Shown piece by piece: positions 45,878-57,670 of a stretch of 64,000 bases of DNA. Origin of the DNA: Hymenopus coronatus (lineage: Eukaryota > Arthropoda > Insecta > Mantodea > Hymenopodidae); NCBI GenBank assembly GCA_030762935.1, contig CM060887.1, positions 8,982,501 through 9,046,500 of the forward strand, in the 5' to 3' direction. The translations under genes and the position numbers were made by a program. Under the pieces are notes generated by a model. It had not been told where the DNA came from. It worked only from the letters and a program-made list of their open reading frames with translations, and made no database searches. How positions within the stretch are numbered: the stretch's first letter is position 1; the number at the start of each line of letters is the position of its first letter.

Positions 45878-46315
45878 CTCTTATGTTTCTTTTCTTCTCT
45901 CCTCTCCTGTTTTCTATCTTCTCTTCTTCTCTTCCCTTCTTTTTTTCTCTTTTTCCTTATCTCATCTTCTGTGCCTTTATGTTCTCTTCTCTCCCTTCTC
46001 TTTATTCTCCTTTAACCCTCTCTTCGTCTCTCCCTTTTCTTTTTGTCTCTTTTTTTCTTTTCTTTTGTTTTCTGTTTTTTGTCATCTCCTTTTTCTAACT
46101 TATATGCTCTCCTATTCCGTTTTCTTTGTTTTTTCTTCCTTTTCTTGTCTTCTCTTCTGATCCCCTTCTCCTCTCTTTCTTTCCCTTATTTTCTTTTTTT
46201 CTCTAAAGTTCTCTTTTCCCCCTCACTCTTATTCTTCTCGTTTTCTACTCTCTCCTGTTTTCTTCTCACCTTTCATCTCCCCCCTCCTCCTTCTCTCTTA
46301 CATTCGCACATTTTC
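45878..46315. repeat. Polypyrimidine tract 2
   Basis: C/T-rich tract with an internal copy (about 45970-46095) of the segment ending tract 1, then continuing beyond it. Confidence 0.9.
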
Positions 46316-46835
46316 CAGTAGCACTCGCAGCTGTAATAAAGGCGTATTAATCTTCGTTAATAACGCAAGCCTGCGTAACCAAAAAGCAACGCTATAGAGT
46401 TGGTGACGTCATGCAATGCCCCACAATCAGGATACGAACGTGCTTATTTTCGTGGGAAGCAAACCCGAGCTCAGGTGTGACGGAAACCTTCATATTAAAA
46501 CCCGGAGCTGCATCCATAATTGTGTATCGGATTCCTCGTGATGCAAGATCGTTTTTCCGTGACGATTGTGGCTAGTATAATCTGACCGGAACTAATGCGC
46601 TGTTCATTACGCCACCTTAACATTTCCATCCTTCTTCACACTTTATCTATTTGCATTTCATTTAAGAAATAACAAAGGAAGCGCTCTTAGGATTTCAAAT
46701 TAAACTCAACATTTTCTATCGTGTCAATGCTTTTATCCTTTAGATTGAAAACAATATAATACTACAAGATTAGATTCAATGAAAGATGTAAGTGGTTTTC
46801 TTTTGTTACGTAATGCATTTTATAGAAGTCACTAG
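46316..46835. other. Unique spacer
   Basis: No gene recognised. Contains GGTGACGTCATG (46400-46415), a palindromic CRE-like octamer that may be chance. Confidence 0.35.
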
Positions 46836-47589
46836 TTACTTTCTCTACACGTACTACGTACATAGTGTATAGAGACATTTTTGGCTCCCTCTGAATCCAA
46901 AAGAAAAAAAAAACATTTTTAGAAAAATGTCCGCGTGTGTCTGTGGGCAGCATAACTCGAAAAAGAAAAGAACGTTAAATACCAAATTTATATTTAAGTT
47001 CGGTATTCAGAACTACAAGAATAGTTTCCCACCCCAACTACCCTTTACACAGTACATTTTTCGTAAATTTTGATTTTCTCAAAAATGGCTCTAATGATTT
47101 TGATTAAAATATATTAAGGATGTTAACATGACATATCTTAAATTTTCTGGGAATAGCCTCTGAAAACATTTATTCTGGATGAATTTTTCAGAAGTTGCAA
47201 TTGGTAAACCGTAAGAGTTAGACAAATACTTACTTAACAAAAGATGTAGATCCTGTTAAAACACACAATTTATGTTAAATACATTTTTTTCGCAGAGTGG
47301 ATCATTTTTGAGATATGCCTTGTTTTTGGTTTCAGCTTTGAAAAACATACATTCCTCAAACAGGAATTTATCAACTCCTGTCCATACAAACAAAGGAACT
47401 TCAGCCACTTTGCAACCAACCAATGGTACTCCTTTAATTCTCATCTACGTGCAAGGAAGCAATTAGTAAGACTGTTTCTGCTAATTTTTCTCGATTAGCA
47501 TGAAGTAAAAAGAAGCATAAGCTTTTTAACAATGATTTGTTGCAGATATGTAGAGAATGTCATGTGAATGGAACACATCAGATTTTTTT
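46836..47589 (-). mobile_element. HLE copy with deletion beside the hairpin
   Basis: TTACTTTCTCTACACGTACT, then from TATAGAGACATTTTTGGC about 80 bp are missing; the GT tract is only GTGTGTCTGTG. Ends GAACACATCAGATTTTTTT. Confidence 0.83.
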
Positions 47590-47734
47590 ATGAGGTCACT
47601 GCAGTCAATAGGCCAATTTCTTGCACTTTTTGTTGTCTCCTTGAAGATATTTCGCTGCTGGTTCAATAGGGAGCGTTGACACACAAGATGTTCCATCGTA
47701 TGATTTGGAAGTGCTCTGGAACCATCCGTCTGTC

Positions 47735-48270
47735 CGTCCGAGATCTGGTATACTCGTGCCGAGGCTAGGTGCTGTGGACCTACCCTAGTAAGGGCTTAAC
47801 CCAAGGAATGATGAATGGTTGAGTTTTGGTCATTTTTGGTCTCCTCAACGGTTGCTGTTTTCAGGAGCAGCATTCCTTTTCTTCTGCTCCGCTGGTGTAT
47901 AGTTTGTTTATTTTAGTAGCTGTTGGAAGGGAAAGGGCGTACTTAGTTCAGTTTGTTTGTTGCTGGCTGGGTTGAAGCCGCAAGACATAAAGGGAACCCG
48001 GTACTGCTATGTTGGCGTTCAGTTGGTAAGTTATCCCCCAGCGATCTGACAAGTGCATTATCATTTTGGTCCAATCTGGCATAGAACTTTTGAGCCCGGC
48101 GCCTAATTAATTCTCCACGTATGGGAGGGCCGAAGCTTCATGTAATAGCTTCACTGGAAAACGACGACGTTCAGATGAACTGGAGTCCTCTATTCTGTAT
48201 CCACTGTCCAGAGAAGCCAGGTGTCTGTTGCTATGTCCCATACTTCGCAGGCATAGAGCATCAGTTACAG
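47735..48270 (-). mobile_element. LINE 3' fragment A
   Basis: Matches fragment B at 48290-48895 block by block (GGAGCAGCAT…CTTCTGCTCCGCTG; GAGCCCGGCGCCTAATTAAT; GGGAGGGCCGAAGCTTCAT; TACTTCGCAGGCATAGAGCA). It therefore covers the same reverse-transcriptase C-terminus and 3' tail, but with frames broken. Confidence 0.65.
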
Positions 48271-48289
48271 AAGTGTGCGTGCGACTCGT

Positions 48290-49110
48290 GGTGAGCCTAG
48301 GTGTTGTTGCTGTGTACCTACCCCGGTAAGGATTTAACCACAGGAATGAGTTGAAGGTTAAGGATTTGTATTTGAGGTTTCGGGTGATGATGGTAAGGAG
48401 GTAGCGCTAGATAGGCTCCTCGAACGGTTGCAATTTTCAGGAGCAGCATCCTTTTCCTCTGCTCCGCTGTTGTTAAATTTGTGAAAATTGTTTTTGCTGG
48501 AGAATTTTGATTGACCACTCCCAATGATGGGAGGGGATAGTACTTATTTCAGCTAATTTGCTGTTGGCTGGTTTGAAGCCGTTGTTACTGGGGGTGCCTA
48601 CAAGCCATGCGGGTAACCCGAAACTGCCTGTATCGGCTTTCAGTGGGTAAGTACTCCCTCAGCGATCTAAGAAGTGCGTTCTCATGTTTGCCCAATCTGG
48701 CGTAGAATTTTTGAGCCCGGCACCTAATCACATCTTCCACATATGGGAGGGCCGAAGCTTCATATAATAACCTCAAAGGGAAACGTCGACATACAGAATA
48801 TATGGACTGGAGTCCTCTATTCTGTATCCGCTGTCCAGAGAAGCCAGGAGTCTGCTGCTATACCCCACACTTCGCAGGCGTAGAGCATCAGGGGACTATG
48901 AGCGCCTTGAAAAGACGTAGCTTTAAGTGGGCCGGTATTTGGGAGGCCAGAACAGAGCAAAAGGCGGCCGCTCTGTCCGACGTTTATCGCACGTTACACG
49001 AAAAGTTAGGCCCTTATCAAGAGTGACGCCAAGGTATTTGGTGGAATTCCCCCACTCCATCCTCTGGCGCTGTTAGGAGCAGTTGGGTATCTGGTCTGTG
49101 GCGGGATGAT
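48290..49110 (-). mobile_element. LINE 3' fragment B, reverse transcriptase C-terminus
   Basis: Reading minus from about 49110: MEWGNSTKYLGVTLDKGLTF (the KYLGV motif after the polymerase core), then after frame changes LMLYACEVWGIAA, and in frame 48776-48585 RLLYEASALPYVEDVIRC and AQKFYARLGKHENALL. This order is that of Jockey-like LINE reverse transcriptases. Several frameshifts make it dead. Confidence 0.72.
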
Positions 49111-50153
49111 TTCTAGTGAACAGAACAACATGACTTGTCCGGGTTATCGGACATACGCCACTGTCTGCACCTTAGCCAACAATATTATCGAACCCAGAGA
49201 AGTAGCTAAGTACATAACGTCTGTGGCCCATTCGATGATCTTATGTTCAAATCCCATGGGACGTTCTTTTGGCTGGGGTTTTCTCGAGGTTTCCCTCAGT
49301 TGCCAAGGTAATATAGGATTGTATAATTAATACCACGACTCAAAGATCCACCTTCAGTCTAAAACAGCAGAAAGACTGTAAAAAGATGGTAATTACGATT
49401 GCGCTGCCATCTATCCATGGATAGTTCAATCAATAGACTGGACGACACCCCTAACTCCATCTGTCTGTCACGGAGCTAACTTGTAAGATAGATGACACCT
49501 TTGCACTTTGCTATCTGACTGTTATGTAGTGCAGCTAGACTAGACGGCCCTCTAACACCATCTGCTTGGCGCTAAGTGAAGGTCTTGACATACCGTGAGA
49601 CTAACACATACCTTACTGAACAATTCCGTCGCGATATGGCAGAGTTTTTAAAGCGACGTAAAATAAAACAGTTTTAAAACTGTCTGGGCCAATAACATGA
49701 TTCAAGAATAGTGTGTGAATATCACATTCGGAAGGTTCTGGGATCGATTCTCTTCTGGTCGGACACCTGGACCAAAATTTTAGTTTCTGTCCATGGACAT
49801 AGAAGTTAGAGAAGGTGAAGCAATTCAGCCAGCATCTTCACTTATATTCCTCTTTAAACATAGGATTTAAAGTCCTCTGAATATAAACAAAGCATTTTTA
49901 GAAAAAAAAGTCAATATACCGTGCCTGCGAACAGCAGAGCTCCAAAACAAAAGGCAGTTACATGCCATAAGGAGAGAAGATAAAGGGAAAAGAATAAATG
50001 ATACAATAATCAGGGAGAAGAGAAAAAAAGAGAAGAAATCCTAGTAAGAGAGGGCGAAAAAGAAGGGAAGGCAAGATAAGAGAAATGAGAGGAGAGAAAA
50101 TACAAGAAGATAATAGAATTAGAGAGGAGAAAAAAGAAAAGATAAGAGAATAT
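49111..50153. other. Unique region with weak SINE-like segments and a purine-rich end
   Basis: Near 49220-49330, ATGTTCAAATCCCATGG followed by GGGGTTTTCTCGAGGTTTCC has the order of a tRNA-SINE B box and body. Near 49735-49755, GGTTCTGGGATCGATTC resembles another B box. Neither is firm. 49970-50153 is almost all A/G and borders a truncated HLE. Confidence 0.35.
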
Positions 50154-50647
50154 TGAGAAGGTACTGCATTTCACCCAAAATATCGATACCGAAATTTCAC
50201 TGCAAATGTATATTTTAGGATTTTAGGACCCCCTGAATCTCCACCAAAAAGCATTTTAGACAAAAGTCCGTTTGTGTGTGTGTCTCTCCGATTGCCTATG
50301 TACACGATAACTCAAAAACAAGAAATCTATTAAATACCAAAGTTGATATTTAAGTTCAGCAGTTTCCAAGGATGCGACGCGAAGATTTTAAAGAAATTCC
50401 CTACACCGCAAACTGTCCTTTACATGGAAAGAAGTTTAAATTTTGATTTTCTCAAAAATGACTACCGACTTGAATTAAAATAGTGTATATTAAAGATCTT
50501 TACATGACAAATAAAATGTATATCTTGAATTTTCTGGGCATAGCCTCTGAAGTCTACTTTGGACGAATTTTGCTGAACTTCTAAACTGTAAACCTATTTA
50601 TTACACCAAAAATATAAATATCGTCAAAATACACAAAATATGTCAAA
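50154..50647 (-). mobile_element. HLE fragment, hairpin half
   Basis: Hairpin mostly lost (starts TTGAGAAGGTACTGCATTTC). Ends at CACAAAATATGTCAAA, the internal T-run site, where the next HLE starts. Confidence 0.78.
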
Positions 50648-51135
50648 TTTTTACTTTCTCTAGCCCGTTTGTGCACAGAGAAGGTATTGTATTCCACCCA
50701 AAAATTCCATATCAACATTTCACAGGAAATGTATGTTTGGAGTATCCCTGAATCAAAAAAAAAAAAAAAAAAAAACATTTTTAGAAACATTTCCGTATGT
50801 GTGTGTGTGTATGGGCAGCATAACTCTAAAACGAAAAGTTTATTGGTATTTAGGCTCGGTATCTTCCAGGGATGTGACACGAAGATTTTGAAGAAAACCC
50901 CCCCTCCCCAAACTACCCAATATGGAACACTTTAAAAAAATTGATTTCCTCAAAAATGACTCAACCATTTTATTAATTGTATACTAAATATATTTACGTG
51001 AGAAAGTGGGAATAGCCTCTGAGGACCTCTTTATTCTTGAGACAGTTTGCTGAATTTTGCTTAACTACTAAACTACAAAAATTTACTGGACATAAATGTA
51101 AATCACGTCAAAACACACAATTTATGTTATTTACA
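50648..51135 (-). mobile_element. HLE fragment, hairpin half, variant end
   Basis: TTTTTACTTTCTCTAGCCCG with an eroded hairpin of the GCCC variant type. Ends at CAATTTATGTTATTTACA, again the internal T-run site. Confidence 0.8.
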
Positions 51136-51926
51136 TTTTTACTTTTTCTACACATACTATGAACATAGTGTATATAGAAGGTATTGTATTCCACCCAAAA
51201 ATTCGATACCGAGATATCACCGGATACTGGGTCCCCCTGAATCCAAAAAAAATATTTTTACAAACAGGTCCGTGTGTTTATGTCTGTGTGTGTCTGTGAA
51301 CAGCATAGCTCAAAACCGAAAAGACCCTTGAATACCAAACTTGATATTTTTAAGTTTGGTATCTTCAAGGATGCGACACGAAGATTTTCAAGAAAATCCT
51401 CAGACCCCTACTACCCTTTACATGGAACTTTTTTTCGAAAATTGTTAATTTCTCAAAATATGCTCTAAAGATTTTGATTAAAATATCGTGTTCTATAATA
51501 TGTATGTCTTGAATTTTATGGTTGAATTTTACGAAATATTGAATAACTGCTTAACCGTAAGAGATGGACAAAATCCTACCACCAAAATAGTAGAGCACAT
51601 TAAAAAACACAATTTATGTTATATACATTTTTTGTGCAGTTGATCGTTTTTGAGATATTCCTTGTTATTGGTTTCAGCTTTATAAAACGTATACTTTTCT
51701 CATACAGGAATTTGTCAACTCCTGTCCATACAAACAAAGGAACTTCAGTCACATAACAACCAGCTTTTGACTATCACTTTAACCTATGGTACTCCCTTAT
51801 TTCGCTTCTACTTACAAGGAAGCAAGTATTTCTACTGTTTTTCTCGATTAGCATGAACTAAATAGAAGCACAAGCTCTCTAAAAATAGAGTACATAAACT
51901 CGTGTGAATGGAACACATCGGATGTT
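51136..51926 (-). mobile_element. HLE copy, near full length, third step of a staircase
   Basis: TTTTTACTTTTTCTACACAT to GAACACATCGGATG. The TCTGATG-end remainder of an older HLE follows at 51927-52078 (CGATTAGCATGAAGTAGATA … AATAGATGAGATTTT). Confidence 0.83.
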
Positions 51927-52078
51927 TTTCCTTCCACTTATATGGAAGTAAGTAATAAGACCGTTTCTGTTAATGTTTATTTCGATTAGCATGAAGTAGA
52001 TAGAAGAATAAGCTTTTGTAAGAATAGTTGTTACACAATAGGTAGAGGATGTTATCTAAATGCAATAGATGAGATTTT
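51927..52078 (-). mobile_element. HLE terminal remainder
   Basis: The last 150 bp of an HLE (AGTAATAAGACCGTTTCTG onward), probably the far end of one of the two interrupted copies to its left. Confidence 0.7.
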
Positions 52079-52669
52079 TAAGTAAATATTAATGTATAAA
52101 GGAGAAGGTGAAAGGCAGGTTGCTGGAAGGCAGGCAGAGCTAATAGCTGTGCTACCTCCACTGAGGAGGATGGTTGAGGTTGGTCTGGGCAGAACCAACA
52201 CTGTTATTAGGTAACCGCTGAGTGCTGCAACCTATGTCCTTTAATTGCCAACACCTGTTCCTGTATCTGCTGTCCCTTCAATAAATACCAAGCGGGATTT
52301 TTCAGGCGGTAACGTAAGTGGCACGAATTCAGGAAATCCCGGATTCGATACCCCGCGACCACCCATTATAACATGCGTTTTTCGTGGTTTCACCGGATCG
52401 GTAGGCGGATAATGGACAGTCCATCTTTTACCGCGTCTTTCTTGATCATCATTTTCTATACAAAATACTTTTTTGTCGTCTGTTTCAAGGCAGTGACGGT
52501 GTACGGTACGCTGAGGGTGGGAAATAGCTTGTGCACTGAAAGTGTTTTTTCATGGAGTCGTTGTGGGGACCTATCGATCAGAACCTGGCTCCAGGATCCT
52601 TCAGGTAAGGTGCGTCATGCAGGGAAGGGAGCCCTCCTCCATTACACCCGTCGTCTTTTACATTTCTTA
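52079..52669. other. Unique region with a tRNA-like segment
   Basis: 52290-52370 contains GGCGGTAACGTAAGTGG and, 30 bp on, GGATTCGATACCCCGC, loosely A- and B-box-like. No gene recognised; the 108-codon open frame at 52373 has no known domain. Confidence 0.35.
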
Positions 52670-52929
52670 TTACTTTCTCTACACGTACTATGTGCATAGT
52701 GTATAGAGATGTTATTGTATTGCACCTAAAAAATCGATACCGAGAAATAAATGTTTTGGGTCCCCCTGAATTCAAAAAAGCATTTTTGGAAAAAGCTCCG
52801 TGTGAGTGTCTGTGTGTGTGTCTGTCTGTCTGTGGACAGCATAGCTCAAAAACGAAAATACCGTTAAATACCAAACTTGGCATTTCGGTTTGGTATGTTC
52901 CAATGATGCGAGACGAAGATTTTCAAGAT
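52670..52929 (-). mobile_element. HLE fragment, hairpin end, half of a head-to-head pair
   Basis: ATTACTTTCTCTACACGTAC through AGACGAAGATTTTCAAGA; joined to a plus-strand HLE at about 52930. Confidence 0.8.
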
Positions 52930-53306
52930 TTTTGTCAGTTAAATATCTTTAATATACGATATTTTAATAAAAATCGTTAGAGCCATTTTTTATAAACTGA
53001 AAATTTTCCATGTAAAAAGTAGTTTGGAGTGGCGGTATTTTCTTGAAAGTCTTCGTGTCGCATCCTTGGAAAATGCTGAACTTAAAGACCAATTTTGGTA
53101 TTTATCGAACTTTTTGTTTTTGAGCTGTACTGCCCACAGACACATACACACACGCGCGCACACACATACAGGACCTTTTTGCAAATGTGCTTTTCTGGAT
53201 TTAGGGGGACCCAAACTTGTATTTCCGGTGAAATCTTGGTATTAAAATTTTGAGTTCAATGCAATAATGCCTTCTCTATATACTATGTGTTTAGAGAAAG
53301 TAAAAA
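52930..53306 (+). mobile_element. HLE fragment, hairpin end, other half of the pair
   Basis: Starts GTCAGTTAAATATCTTTAAT, contains a CACACACGCGCGCACACA tract, ends with a hairpin missing part of one arm. Confidence 0.8.
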
Positions 53307-53332
53307 TTAAATCAACACTTAAAGAATAATGT

Positions 53333-54422
53333 TTTTTACTTTCCCTACAGGTACTATTTACATAGTGTATAGAGAAGGTATTGCACTCCACCCACGGGGC
53401 CACGCCGTGGCCGAGTGGTTAGACTACTCGATTCTCACCTAGATCCCAAGCGACCGCATGTGAGATTTGTGGTGGACAAAACTGCGCTGGGGCGGGTTTC
53501 TCCGGGTACTCCGGTTTCCCCCGCCATCGTATTCCACTGGTGCTCCATCATCATTCATGTATCATCAGTGTCACCGCCTGCGGCGCCATTAGTAGTTAAA
53601 GCGGGCGTTAAACACTACCAAAAAAAAATCAAAAGTTCTATACCGAGATTTCACCGGAAATATGTGTTTTAGGATCCCCTGTATCCAAAAAAAGTATTTT
53701 CAGAAAAAGGTCCGTGTGTCTGTGAACACTATAACTCCAAAACGAAAAGTCGGTAAAATACCAATCTTGGTATTTAAGTTTAGTATCTTCCAGGGATGCG
53801 ACACGAAAGTTTTGAGGGGAAAAAACCCACCCCAAACTACCCTTTACATGGAACTTTTTTTCGAACATTTTGATTTTCTTAAAAATGGCTCTAACGATTT
53901 TAATTAAAATATCATATATTAAAGATATTTACCTGACAAATAAAATGTATATCTTGCATTTTCTGGGAATAGCCTCTGAAGACTACTTTATTCTGGATGA
54001 ATTTTACGAAATTTTGCATAACTGTTAAACCGTAAGAGATGGACAAAAACCTTTCACATAAAAAAGTAGAGCTCATTAAAACACACAATTTATGTTATAT
54101 ATTTTTTTTTCGTGGAGTTGGTGTTTTTGAGGTATTCCTTGTTTTTGGTTTTAGCTTTGAAAAACATACAGGAATTTCTCATACAGGAATTTGTCAACTC
54201 GTGTCCATACATACAAAGGAACTTCAATCAACTAGTAACCAGCTTTTGAGTATCACCTTAGCCTATGGGACTCCCTGTTTTCGCTTCTACCTACAAGGAA
54301 GCAAGTAATAAGACTATTTCTGCTATTTTTTCTTGATTAGCATGAAGTAAACAGAAGAATAAACTTTTTAGCAGTAATTTGCTGCAGAGATGTAGAGAAA
54401 GTCATGTGAATACATCAGATTT
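53333..54422 (-). mobile_element. HLE copy, full length, interrupted by SINE-3
   Basis: 53333-53394 (hairpin end to CCACCCA) and 53631-54422 (AAAAGTTCTATACCGAG to AATACATCAGATTT) join to a normal HLE. GT tract reduced to GTGTGTCTGTG. Confidence 0.87.
53395..53630 (+). repeat. SINE-3, tRNA-derived
   Basis: Head GCCGTGGCCGAGTGGTTAGA is a clear A box of a Ser/Leu-type tRNA. B-box-like GTGAGATTTGTGG is degenerate. Body TCTCCGGGTACTCCGGTTTC, tail GCGGGCGTTAAACACTACCA and an A run. The GGCGTTAAAC end resembles the SINE-1 end. Confidence 0.78.
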
Positions 54423-54829
54423 GTGGTATAATTTGACAGATACATCGCCCTTGCACAAAAGACTCGGAGACTGCACGCCACTGCTCTATTACATTAACCG
54501 CCGTCATCATTATTCGCAATTACGGTAACGCTAAATGCTCCCTTCTCGTGGCCTCATTTACCGAAAGGAAACCTCAGACATTTGCCTCATCATTATAATT
54601 CCAATGTGTAATGACGCGGGGATGAAGGACAACCATGCGCTCAATGAAGTCTCGGGCCCTCCAAACATACGCTCTCCGGTAAGTCACGGATTCTGATAAT
54701 TTCAGAAGAGCAATGCTCTCCTCTTTCAAACTATCATTACTGAGACAGGCTTTCCTAACTTCCTGGAAACAATCACATTGCGACCAGAAGAAAACAAACT
54801 TCTAACCTCTTAAATCACTGCTGTAAAAA
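54423..54829. other. Unique spacer
   Basis: No recognised feature. Confidence 0.35.
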
Positions 54830-55677
54830 TATGTGTTCCATTCACATGACTTTCTCTACATCTCTGCAACAAATTATTGTTAAAAATATTATGCCTCTAT
54901 TTACTTCATACTAGTTGAGAAAAAATTAACAGAAATAGTTTTATTACTTGCTTCTTTGTAAGTAGAAGTGAAATAAGGGAGTATTGTAGGTTAAAGTGAT
55001 AGTCAAAAGCTGGTTGCCATGTGACTGATGTTTCTTTGTTTGTATGTATACTAGTTGAGAAATTCCTGTAGGAGAAAAAGTTTTTTTTTAAAGCTGAAGC
55101 CAAAAACAAGGAATATCTCAAAAACGAATCAAAATGTATATTAACATAGCTTGTAAGGTGTTCTAAATTTTTTGTGTGGCAAGTTCTTGTCCATCAGTTA
55201 TAGTTAATCAGTTATGCAAAATTCCATAAAATTCATCCAGAATAAAGTAGTCTTCAGAGGCTATTTCCAGAAAATTCAAGATTTACATTTTATTTGTCAA
55301 GTAAATATCCTTAATATCTGACATTTTAATCAAAATCGTTAGAGCCGTTTTTGAAAAAACCAAAATTTTCGAAAAATGTTCCATGTAAAGGATAGGGGTG
55401 GAAAGAATTTCTTAGAAATCTTCATGTCGTATCCCTAGAAGATACCAAGCCTAAATACCAAGTTTGGTTTTTAACGGTCTTTTCGTTTTTTAGCTGTACT
55501 GCTCACACACACACACATACACACAGACATACACACACAGGCATTTTTCTAAAAATATCTTTTTATTAAGCGGGTCTCAGAACATGCATTTCTGGTGAAA
55601 TTTCGGTATCGAATTTTGGGTGCATTACAATACCTTCTCCATACACTATGTACATAGTACGTGTAGAGAAAGTAAAA
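54830..55677 (+). mobile_element. HLE copy, full length
   Basis: ATGTGTTCCATTCACATG start, CA run at about 55504-55540, intact hairpin (55632-55671) and A run. Confidence 0.88.
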
Positions 55678-55734
55678 AAATTAATTCTGTTTTCATATAG
55701 AGGCCTGGGCTTTATCAGCTGATATCACTTATAT

Positions 55735-55850
55735 GTTGACTATAGTGGACCGTAAAGTGTGTATTCCCAATGAAAACTCGCAATCAAATTTTTGTGCGAA
55801 TGCAATAACTTCTCTATGTAATATGTTCGAAGTAGAGAAATTAAAAATAA
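55735..55850 (+). mobile_element. HLE fragment, hairpin end, diverged
   Basis: ACTCGCAATCAAATTTTTGT, GAATGCAATAACTTCTCTAT and GTAGAGAAATTAAAAA follow the order of the HLE hairpin end; the hairpin centre is lost. Confidence 0.6.
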
Positions 55851-55956
55851 TCAAGCTGTTTCCAACTAAATGGTCTTTCGTTTCTCCTGTAAAACTTAAA
55901 TTTAAGTTTCTACAATCACACATTCATATATGAATATAGAATAAGGCCTATATATA

Positions 55957-56548
55957 CGAGGGCGGTTTTTTTTTTTTTTTTTTTCAACGTTCGATAGGCT
56001 ATAAATAAAAGATAAGTTTATAGAAAACAATTATTTTATTACTAAAAGTTTTGTACACTTATGGTTACTTTTCAACATAATCACCGAAAAGTGCTGCTGT
56101 CCTAGCCACGTCTTCAGTTCAGGGAAAAGGTGAAAGTCGCTGGGTGCCAGATCAGGACTGTAAGGCGGATGATCGAAGATGTCCCATTGAAATTGTTCAA
56201 AGAGCCGATGTGTTGTGCCAGCAGTGTGTGGACGAGCGTTGTCATGGATCAACACAATTCCTGAAGTCAGCATTCCTCTTCGTTTGTTTTGAATGGCTCT
56301 CCGCAAACGTCGTAAAGTACGAAGATCTTCAAATAACGTCAATGCTCATTTGAAATCATTGGCGGCAACATTTTTTGAAGCGGGTATTGCAAAGCTAGTG
56401 CACAGGTACGATAAATGTCTCAATCTTTTCGGTGATTATGTTGAAAAGTAACCATAAGTGTACAAAACTTTTAGTAATAAAATAATTGTTTTCTATAAAC
56501 TTGTCTTTTATTTATAGTCTATCGGAGGTTGAAAAAAAAAGGCACTCG
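55957..56548. mobile_element. MLE-C, complete fold-back mariner derivative (592 bp)
   Basis: TA-flanked (55955-55956, 56549-56550), ends CGAGGGCGGTTTTT and GGCACTCG. Outer arms 55957-56091 and 56425-56548 are inverted copies of the transposase stop and 3' end. The middle holds catalytic-domain sequence on the minus strand (56092-56318) and C-terminal sequence on the plus strand (56319-56424). Confidence 0.88.
56092..56342 (-). pseudogene. Mariner DD34D transposase fragment
   Basis: The minus frame has IHDNARPHTAGTTHRLFEQF and then PPYSPDLAPSDFHLFPELK. The aspartates of HDN and PSD are separated by 34 residues, the DD34D spacing of the mariner family. WLGQQHF is followed immediately by antisense 3'-end sequence, so the C-terminus is missing. 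The first catalytic aspartate and the DNA-binding half are absent. Confidence 0.88.
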
Positions 56549-56550
56549 TA

Positions 56551-56825
56551 TCAAACTGTAAGAGCAGATTTATCATTTGTCAGTCTGTAAAGGAATAACC
56601 TATTTCTAGGACTCTCTTGTTGACATCCACTGCGCTGTGTGTAGGAGTCAGAGAGACCAAGGTAACTAAATAGGATAAATCACACGTTGGTCCGGATACC
56701 GATTAGAACCTTGGTTCACTTTCACTTCACTGCTCATTTTTAGTCTTAGGCGACAACGCCCTAAAACTGATAAAGGGGTCCAAAAAAGGATTTTTACTTC
56801 ACATCAAATCAATAGTGACCATTCC
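56551..56825. other. Unique spacer
   Basis: No recognised feature. Confidence 0.35.
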
Positions 56826-56955
56826 GGACACATTTTGCTTTCTCTAACACGAATGTACAACGTATGTATAAGATTCAGAAGGTGTTGTATTCCATCCAAA
56901 AATTCGATACCGAGATTTCTCTGAGAATACTTGTTTCAGGTTCTTTTGAATATAA
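56826..56955 (-). mobile_element. HLE fragment, hairpin end, diverged
   Basis: TTGCTTTCTCTAACACGAAT with an altered hairpin centre (ATGTACAACGTATG), then ATTCGATACCGAGATTTC; followed directly by the next HLE in opposite orientation. Confidence 0.7.
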
Positions 56956-56960
56956 TATAC

Positions 56961-57636
56961 CATATGTGTTGCATTCACATGACTTTCTCTACATCTCTGC
57001 AACAAATTATTGTTAAAAAGCTTATGCTTCTATATACTTCATGATAACTGAGAAAAACTTAGCAGAAATTGTCTTATTACTTGCTTTCTTGTAAGTAGAA
57101 GGGAAATAAGAGAGTGCCAAAGGTTAAAGTGTTAGTCAAAAGCTGGTTGCTATGTGACTGAAGTTCCTTTGTTTGCATGGATAGGAGTTGACAAATTCCT
57201 TTTTTAAAGCTGAAACCAATAACAAGGAATTTGTAAAAAACGATCAACTCCACAAAAAAAATGTATATAACATAAATTGTGTGTTTTATCGTGTTCTCCA
57301 TTTTTGTGTGGCAAGTTTTTGCCCATCTCTTAGCAGTTATGCAAAATTCTGTAAAATGCATCCAGAATAAAGAAGTCTTCAGAGGCTATTCCCAGAAAAT
57401 TCAAGATATACATTTTATTTGTCAGGTAAATATCTTTAATATACGAAATTTTAATCAAAATCGTTAGAGCCGTTTTTTGAGAATATCAAAATTTTAGAAA
57501 AAAGTTCCATGTAAAGGGTAGTTGGGGTGGGTTTTTTTTATTGAAAATGTTCGTGTCGGATCCTAGGAAGAAAACAAACTTAAATAACAAATTTTATATT
57601 CAACGGTCTTTTCGTTTTTGAGCTATGCTCTCCACA

Positions 57637-57670
<34 letters not shown>

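Noticed and set aside
44865..46321. Hydrophobic F/L/S-rich open frames that look like membrane proteins
   Set aside because: They lie entirely in polypyrimidine DNA, where TTT, CTC, TCT and CTT codons force this composition.
46400..46415. CRE-like TGACGTCA as a promoter element
   Set aside because: A single octamer without a neighbouring gene or other promoter signal; expected by chance at this scale.
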